DNA from: Amorphophallus konjac
Taxonomy: Eukaryota; Streptophyta; Magnoliopsida; Alismatales; Araceae
Length of the DNA stretch: 64,000 nucleotides
NCBI GenBank assembly: GCA_022559845.1
Contig: CM040123.1
Coordinates: 296,410,642 to 296,474,641, forward strand
Direction of reading: 5' to 3'
Positions 57,894-64,000 of this stretch are shown piece after piece. The translations under genes and the position numbers were made by a program. The notes under the pieces are model-generated. The model worked only from the letters and a program-made list of their open reading frames with translations, searched no databases and had not been told where the DNA came from. The number at the start of each line of letters is the position of its first letter. Position 1 is the first letter of the stretch.

Positions 57894-60374
57894 TGTTGTG
57901 TCTCTAAGGTCATTTGAGTCATTCTGTGGTCTCTTGGGTCATTCGATATCATTCTATAGTCATATGAGTTCTGTGGCATTCTTGATTTTGATAATGGCTT
58001 AACACTATGAGTCATTGTTGTTTATCACTCTCCATGTATTTGGTTTCATGATGCCCATTCACAACTTGCATTATATGTTCTCACATTGCATTAATACCAA
58101 GGAACATGTGGTTCTTGAATGCTCACACCAATCTTGAAACTTTGGGTTACTTGATCATCCATTCGTTTAAATTCATTGTCATATGAACTTGCTCTTTTGA
58201 TATGGATGGTTAATTTGGGAATGAGCTTTTCTATCCTTCTTTTTATTGAAATTCCATGAGTGTGTTTCATGGATATTTTACTTGGGGTGGTTGAGCTCTT
58301 ATTTCTTGATCTTTAGCTCAGAACACTTGTGATTCAAAGTGTTCACATATAACTAATTCATGAGATTTCATATGTGGATTTCAAACATTTATTATATGGA
58401 TTATTGAGCTAAAGTTCTAATCCTTTTTATATGATTTTGCAGGTCAAAACACTCAATATATATTCCCCAAGATCAAAGGAGTTTGATGCCATAGAGTTCG
58501 GAAGGGTTGCAATGGCATTTGGGGCTGAATTGTGTTAATCTAGAATTTACTGTAGCTAGGTCGACCGGCGGCACTGTAGCTAGGTCGACCGATTTTCCCA
58601 AAACCAAAAGGTTCGAGGTCTGTGACATTTAGGTCGACCGGCCCATGAATTTCGGTCGACCGGTTTTGCCAGAACCGAAAAGTTCTAGCTGCAGCAGGTT
58701 CCGGTCAACCGGCCCATGAATTCCGGTCGACCGCCAGCCCCGAGCCAACCAAGTTTGACCTCGAAATCCACCTCATGGCCAGCCCCTTTCCATGGATTTG
58801 TTTAATCAAACCTTACCTAACTTCCCATGATTTGTGGATCTGGTCTGGAGGGTGTCCAAGGACCATTCCAAGGGTTATAAAACCAACATGAGAGGATTAG
58901 AAACCCTAGTTGATGGAGTTGATGAAGTGAATCAAGGGAGGCCATTTCGAGAGCACTGTAGCACCTCCGTGAATAGTACTTCGGCTGGAGTTCTTCATCC
59001 TTCCAAGAGATTCAAGCCTAGATCTGAAGCTATCTCAATCTCCAAGGAAGCAAGAAGCATTCAAGGCTCTCAAAGGTGATCAAAGCTGCATCCATAAACC
59101 GCTTCATCAACTCAAGAGGATCAAGAGAAGATCAAAGCTACATCCAATATCCTCTCCATCAACTCAAGGTGATTCAAGCTCATATCTCAATCCAGCATCC
59201 TCCAAGAAAGAGTAGATGCAAGTAAGGTTAAGAGGGAAGATCAAAGGAGGGTTCAAAGGGGTGTTCAAAGCAAGAGGAGTTCAAGTTACTGTTCACGTGA
59301 ACAGTACTCCGTGAAGAACATCTTCATCCAATCCAAGGTATTCAAGCTCATATCAAAGAAATCATCTTCCAAGATCTGTGAAGAAGGAAGCAAGGATCAA
59401 GGTAGCATCTATTCATTTCTTCATCCAATCAAAGAGATCAAAGAGAGAAGATCAAGAGAGGAGATTGGAAGAACAGTTACTGTTCACATGAACAGTACTC
59501 CGTGAAGAACAGTCATCCATTCAAGGGTGATTACAAGAAGATTGATTTGCAAGAAGAAGAGATCACTGCTGCTGATCAACAAAGCATATCGATACAAGGG
59601 CCAATTCCTTCTTACTCAATCTCTTGTTTTAATTCCTTCACATCTGTTTTACTTTCAATATTGTTAAACATTGAAGTTGTGATTCGTCCCTACCAGGTGG
59701 TTAGTAGGAAGGCAATTGGAGGGTGTTCCAATTTACGGTTGACGTCCCTACCGGTGGTTAGTAGGAAGGCAATCGGGAGTTCTCCGATCTGTGGTGTAGC
59801 CGTCCCTGCCGGCTTTGTGTGTAGGAAGACAGAAAGAGAGTTTTCTCTGTTCTGTGGTTTGGGGCGTCTCCCCGGGTCAAGCTGTGAGTTAGCAAGGAAG
59901 CCTCACCGGGTTTTGGTGAGGGGTGGACGTAGGTTGCGGGGTTGCAGCTGAACCACCTTAAAAATCCCTGTGTTGTGAGTTGTTTATTGTGTGTGATTGA
60001 TCTATATCTTCTAACCCCATTCGCAGGTTCGTGTGCCTCCACACTTGGTTATATTGCTCACACACATATGCACTTTAAGTGATCAACATAGCATACACAC
60101 ACACACGGTTGTTGCAAGCTATTGCATGTTCATCTATGTGTTATGCTTTGTAATTCACTTAAAGAAGTGTGGACGTTTCATAGCTTGTAATTCAAATCTT
60201 TCCATTTGAGCCACTCTAATTAATTCCGCTGTGCATTGTGCCTAAGTGATTCATTCACTTTATAAGAGTGGTTTAAGCTTCCGCCAGCTAAGAGTTTTTA
60301 AATAGGCCAAAGCTTGTGAAAGGATCTACTCAACCCCCCCTTCTAGATCCGTTTACACCTCACGGGACCCAACA
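57894..60374 (+). repeat. 3' LTR of element D (2481 bp)
   Basis: Same layout as the 5' LTR, with few substitutions and short indels; for example one GGTCGACC became GGTCAACC near 58705. Ends GACCCAACA, followed by GTAAC. Confidence 0.96.
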
Positions 60375-60379
60375 GTAAC

Positions 60380-60612
60380 ACATCATTCAAATTTTTGAGT
60401 GTATTAATCTCCTGTTTCAATTTCTATTCATCTTCAGCTTTATTTTCATTCATGACACATTTTCCATTTTCAATAGCCAACCATTTTTCTGACATGACAG
60501 TGTTCAAAACCATGAGCTTTTTGTTCTGATCCTTGAGGTTTTCATTTTCCTTTACCAACTTCTCAATTTCTTCATCATGTTTTTTATTACTGGATATAGA
60601 GTCTAGTCTTTC
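60380..60612 (-). pseudogene. Fossil Sirevirus gag coiled coil (right of element D)
   Basis: Minus-strand reading gives EEIEKLVKENENLKDQNKKL, then a VMSEKWLAIENGKCVMNENK-like stretch, one stop, and KQEINTLKNLNDVL. This heptad-rich pattern is that of the Sirevirus gag coiled coil. Removing element D joins it to 50512, where the gag reading continues. Confidence 0.65.
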
Positions 60613-61454
60613 TGTAGCACCCCGAAAATTTATAAAGAATAAATATTAATATTACCATAAAAATAAATATGGAAAAAAATAAAATTTTGCATAATAGATA
60701 GTGGGTCTACATAATTCAAAGGTTATAAAATTGAAGCCCAATTAAAAAACTAGGACTTAATGGGCCTCCATAGAGATACACATAAATAATTGAGTAAAAA
60801 GGATCGAACCCGACTCTGATACCCAAGACAAAAAGGTAAAACCCAGTAAATTGGATAAATAGTTAAGCTATAAGAAATAAGATCCTTATATATATATGAA
60901 GCCTACTATTAAATAAATTTAGTTAAAGCTTATTATAACTTTAGCAAATATGATTAACGGGCCTTAATAAAGGATAAGAACACATGTTAATATACAAGAC
61001 TAAATCCAACCCAATTATAAAACTGAAAATCTTATAGTATATATTTATGGGCCTTCTTAGAGAAGCTTTGAGAAGGTCACGTGGAAACATGGAGGGGCCT
61101 TAGTTAATGGGCTAACACACCCATCCACCTTTATCCATATATAAACAGTGGGTTTAATTAGAGGGCCTTACTATAAAGGCATAAGAACCAAATGGGCTTA
61201 GAATATAGGTATAAACATATATAGAAATAGATCATACATGGGTTTTGAAATGAATTAAATGGGCCTTACGTATGCCAGGTATGTGGGCTTAAGAAGGCTC
61301 CATTGATCATAGAGGAGGCGTTTGAGTTAGTTTAGGAAAAGGATACAGATATGGCAGGAAGGAGAATAGATTAGGAAATGTAACAGCTAATAGGATTCTA
61401 CAGTGGAAAGTTAAGGATTCTAATTCTATTAGGTTCGAAAGACTAATGAAACCT

Positions 61455-61462
61455 TATAAATA
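61455..61462 (+). promoter_or_regulatory. TATA box of LTR G
   Basis: TATAAATA, 840 bases into the LTR, followed by GACCCTACGGGCAATGGCGAGG, a plausible leader start. Confidence 0.55.
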
Positions 61463-61972
61463 AAGACCCTACGGGCAATGGCGAGGCCATCGTGGCTTTC
61501 CCTGTTGCTCCTACTATTTGCGTCGACCTCCCTCTGTTGTGCGGGTGCTAACGTCGATGCCATCATCTTCCTCGTCTTCTTCCACCGTTGCTGTTGTTGT
61601 ATGTAGAAGAAGGCTGCTGCCTTCGTCTCTTCCTCCGCGCAGATGGATGCATATTAGGTGCTGCTACCGTTGCCTTGTACGTGTCACGGCTGCGGTTATT
61701 ATCGTGAAGAAGAAGAGTTCTTCCCCTTCTTCGTCTTGCTGCTGTAGTTGTAGAGGAAGCTGCAGCAGTTGCCGTCATCATCATCCTTCTTCTTCTTTTA
61801 TTTGTCTGTCAGAGCATCAACGAAGGTACGCAATCTCCCAAGTTGAACTTGAATGAATAACTTGTTAGATTATTAGAACATATAGATTATTTGATGGGTG
61901 TCCCTGCTTTCATATATCGGATGTTTAGACTTGTTTTTGAAACGTCTGCACTCGTTACGGCATGAAAATAGA

Positions 61973-62034
61973 ATTAACGACCATGTCCGGGTCGTTATTT
62001 TGAAGAACAAACGCCCACGAGAAAAGGCGTCAAA
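61973..62034 (+). repeat. Short inverted repeats in LTR G
   Basis: TTAACGACC-ATGTCCG-GGTCGTTA at 61973-61996 and AACGCC-N8-GGCGTC at about 62009-62030, same architecture as the arrays in LTRs A, B and C. Confidence 0.75.
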
Positions 62035-62607
62035 TAATCCGGGACAGCTTGACTGTCGCTAATTCTTGTGGTTTGATAACTAATTATATCACATTAAAAA
62101 TTTTATATCTATGTAACCTTTTATCTAAAAATTGTATAGTGCATACGACCAGAGTCTCCATATTTTTCCTTAAATTTTCATGCCTTTATATAGATATTAA
62201 CTAATAATATTAACTAGTTAATTAATTTAATGAGTTTATAATAGTTACACGGCGAATCTAAAAATACACTATAGCGGTTAGTTAGAGAGTTTTGCTTTGT
62301 TTGACCTTTTCATAGGCATCGGAGTGTCCTTTGATCATGAAATTTTATGAGAGCGTTATTGGGGAGGTGATTGAGGTAGTGAAAGTGGTTACACCATTTT
62401 TCGTGCCCCCCTATATCAAGATCCCCTATCTCTCAACGAATTTTTTTTTTGAACATCCGGTTAGGTAGAGTTTTTCGAGCCCGTCATTTCGATATATAGA
62501 ACGCGTGATTCCGACGTATGTACGTCGAGAACCGGAGGTTTGAAGAAGTTACCATTTATATTTTTAAAATGACGACGTTTGACAGCATTAGAAAAAGGCG
62601 TCATATC

Positions 62608-62611
62608 TTTA

Positions 62612-62642
<31 letters not shown>

Positions 62643-62652
62643 ATATATATTT
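62608..62652. repeat. (AT)n microsatellite
   Basis: About 40 bases of alternating AT with one TT interruption. Confidence 0.95.
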
Positions 62653-63559
62653 GTAACTATATCTTTGAAAATTCATATCTATTAAGATATGTAATAGAAA
62701 ATTATAAAAATTATATATTTGGAATCCTTGAATTTTTCTCCTAATTATCATATATTCTATTTTTCTAAATTATTTTATATAAATTAATGTCTCTTTGAAT
62801 GTATGTTTTAAAATTATTCAATTAAGTAGATATTGACGTGAATTCTTGTTAAATAAATTAAGTTAAAAATCATAGAATTAACGTCCCTCCAAGTGGTTGC
62901 TAATTAATAAATGACACTACTCACGGACGTAAATTAATATAAGTTTATTTAATTATAGTTAATTATAGAATTGGATGGACGTGAATTCTATAATTAACGC
63001 ATTCATGTTCTCACCGTTTTCTTCCGATTTTGACCCATACCTCGGGTCTTTTGGCACTTTCATCTCACGTCCGTAGATGGAGTCCCTGTTTCATGATTGG
63101 TTCACGTTATATACCTCAACTCTCGGTGACATACGAGCCCTCCATTGGACATTCCGTTCCTTCGGACTGGCAAGTTAATCATTGGGACCTCCGTAAGTCT
63201 CCTCGTAGCCTTGGATTCCCTCAAGGCCGACTGAGCTGGTTGTACCTAATCACCCAGATTTCCAGAATGTCATGGTTTTCATCTGATTTATTGATATATC
63301 ATCCTTATTACAAGTTCTGTCCTTGAACTCTATGTTCCATGAAATCTATCTAAATGTTCTTACATGCTTGATCTTTGAAATTCTTGGCCATTAATATGGA
63401 ATTAGTCTAGACTAAATGTTAGGGGCTATGGGCCCAACTAAAATTACATTTTAAATGCTACGGGTCCTGATCTGACCCTATTGGGCGAGGCAAAGTCCAA
63501 ACGTTACCGGTATACGATGATCGGGTGATGGCATTCACCAACTCGGTTATTGGCATTTA

Positions 63560-63870
63560 GGGGCAATCATACAGTCGTGAGAACTCCTAAGTGTGCGACC
63601 AAATACTACCTAGTGCTATTTCCATGAGGGGCGGTCATATCGTCGTGATTTTCCCGTTAGTGTATTGGCCAATCCTATATAGTGCTAGTTGTGCAAACGC
63701 TCTCATGATAGTGATGATCGGGAGTAATTGCCATCATAGTACACCTTTCTACAACTTATTTTTCGTCATGAAAATATCTTGATTTGCCTTATTGGAGGGG
63801 TTATCATATCGTCGTGATATTCCCTTAGTGTCTTGGCAAATGCTATATAGTGCTTGTAGAAGTAATTGTT
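63560..63870 (+). repeat. Three diverged copies of a TCATA.CGTCGTGA motif block
   Basis: Blocks at about 63567, 63636 and 63808 share ATCATA..GTCGTGA..TT.CC, then AGTGT..TGGCCAA..CTA, then .TAGTGCT. The second and third are over 85 % alike over about 55 bases. No coding sense. Confidence 0.75.
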
Positions 63871-64000
63871 CTACTTCTATATCGATCATCAAAAATGTTC
63901 TTGAATTATCCCATTGATAGTACTCGTTATCTTGTCACAAAGATCCTTCACAATAATGGATACATTGAAGCTCTCGTGATAGTGTTCGTCATAGAGAGAT

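Larger units (their letters stand above)
50518..60374 (+). mobile_element. Element D: gag-only, Sirevirus-like copia element, young
   Basis: Perfect GTAAC target duplication (50513-50517 and 60375-60379). LTRs 50518-52999 (2482 bp) and 57894-60374 (2481 bp) differ by about 1-2 % by eye. Primer site 53002-53013, a single gag gene 53076-54713, then 3.2 kb without genes but with ten AGGGGGAG tracts, the last adjoining the 3' LTR. No protease, integrase, RT or RNase H signature is present anywhere inside, so the element is non-autonomous. Confidence 0.96.
60613..64000 (+). repeat. LTR G: start of another long gypsy-type LTR, truncated by the window
   Basis: Begins TGTAGCACCCCGAAAATTTATAAAG, closely resembling the sense start of LTR A (TGTAAGACCCCAGAATTT), with many GGGCC words after it. 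TATA box at 61455-61462. Inverted repeats of the A/B/C type appear about 520 bases later (61973-61998, 62010-62034). No end or coding sequence is reached. The Ser-rich frame at 61518-61856 is low-complexity TCTTC-type DNA. Some of the right part could belong to another repeat. Confidence 0.65.

Noticed and set aside
61518..61856. 112-codon Ser/Cys-rich frame after the LTR G TATA box
   Set aside because: Built from TCTTC/TCGTC simple sequence with an equally open frame on the opposite strand; more likely leader DNA.

Overview
The window looks like a stretch of nuclear repeat DNA from a flowering plant. Almost everything that can be identified is transposable-element sequence: Ty3/gypsy chromoviruses that look like the Tekay/Del clade (chromodomain, initiator-Met tRNA primer site, LTRs of 2.4-3.8 kb), Ty1/copia Sirevirus-type elements, and DNA-transposon debris. 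I found no host gene, rRNA, tRNA or CRISPR array that I would defend. Monocot versus dicot cannot be settled from what I see.

Layout. 1-3456: old LTR-like debris, with a putative LTR starting at 360. 3457-12155: gypsy element A (minus strand), whose 3' LTR is cut to about 0.68 kb while its 5' LTR is about 3.3 kb. 12242-22255: gypsy element B (minus), complete at both ends with AAAAT target duplications but decayed in coding sequence. 22261-26115: AT-rich DNA with arrays of an ATTTGTCACC motif, a 0.92-kb duplication, and a 145-bp-arm inverted repeat made from a fragment of a DRD1/CLASSY-type SNF2 gene. About 26690-27431: the end of a CACTA transposon. 27432-49787: old Sirevirus-like element E (plus), broken by complete gypsy element C (28317-37901, minus, GCGAG duplications) inside its left LTR and by a 3.8-kb solo LTR (42186-46011, CATTA duplications) inside its body. 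49788-50512 and 60375-60612: inverted Sirevirus debris. 50518-60374: element D (plus, GTAAC duplications), a young Sirevirus-like element with only a gag gene. 60613-64000: start of another long gypsy-type LTR (G, plus) that runs off the window.

How the parts relate. Each gypsy element encodes, or once encoded, one gag-protease-RT-RNase H-integrase-chromodomain polyprotein; all copies here carry stops. Element C is nearest to intact: one frameshift and three stops in an otherwise continuous frame. Element D keeps LTRs, primer site, gag and ten polypurine tracts but has no pol, so its recent movement must have used enzymes supplied by a relative. Nesting gives relative ages: E is oldest, the solo LTR and C are later, and D is late.

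Three things deserve attention. First, the inverted repeat of a captured RdDM-remodeller fragment near 25.3 kb could produce hairpin small RNAs against the silencing machinery, comparable to rice miR820. Second, different gypsy LTR families share arrays of roughly 28-nt inverted repeats with TGACG...CGTCA ends, mostly in the transcribed leader. Third, a small GAGTC hairpin sits about 365-415 bp from the same LTR end in four families.
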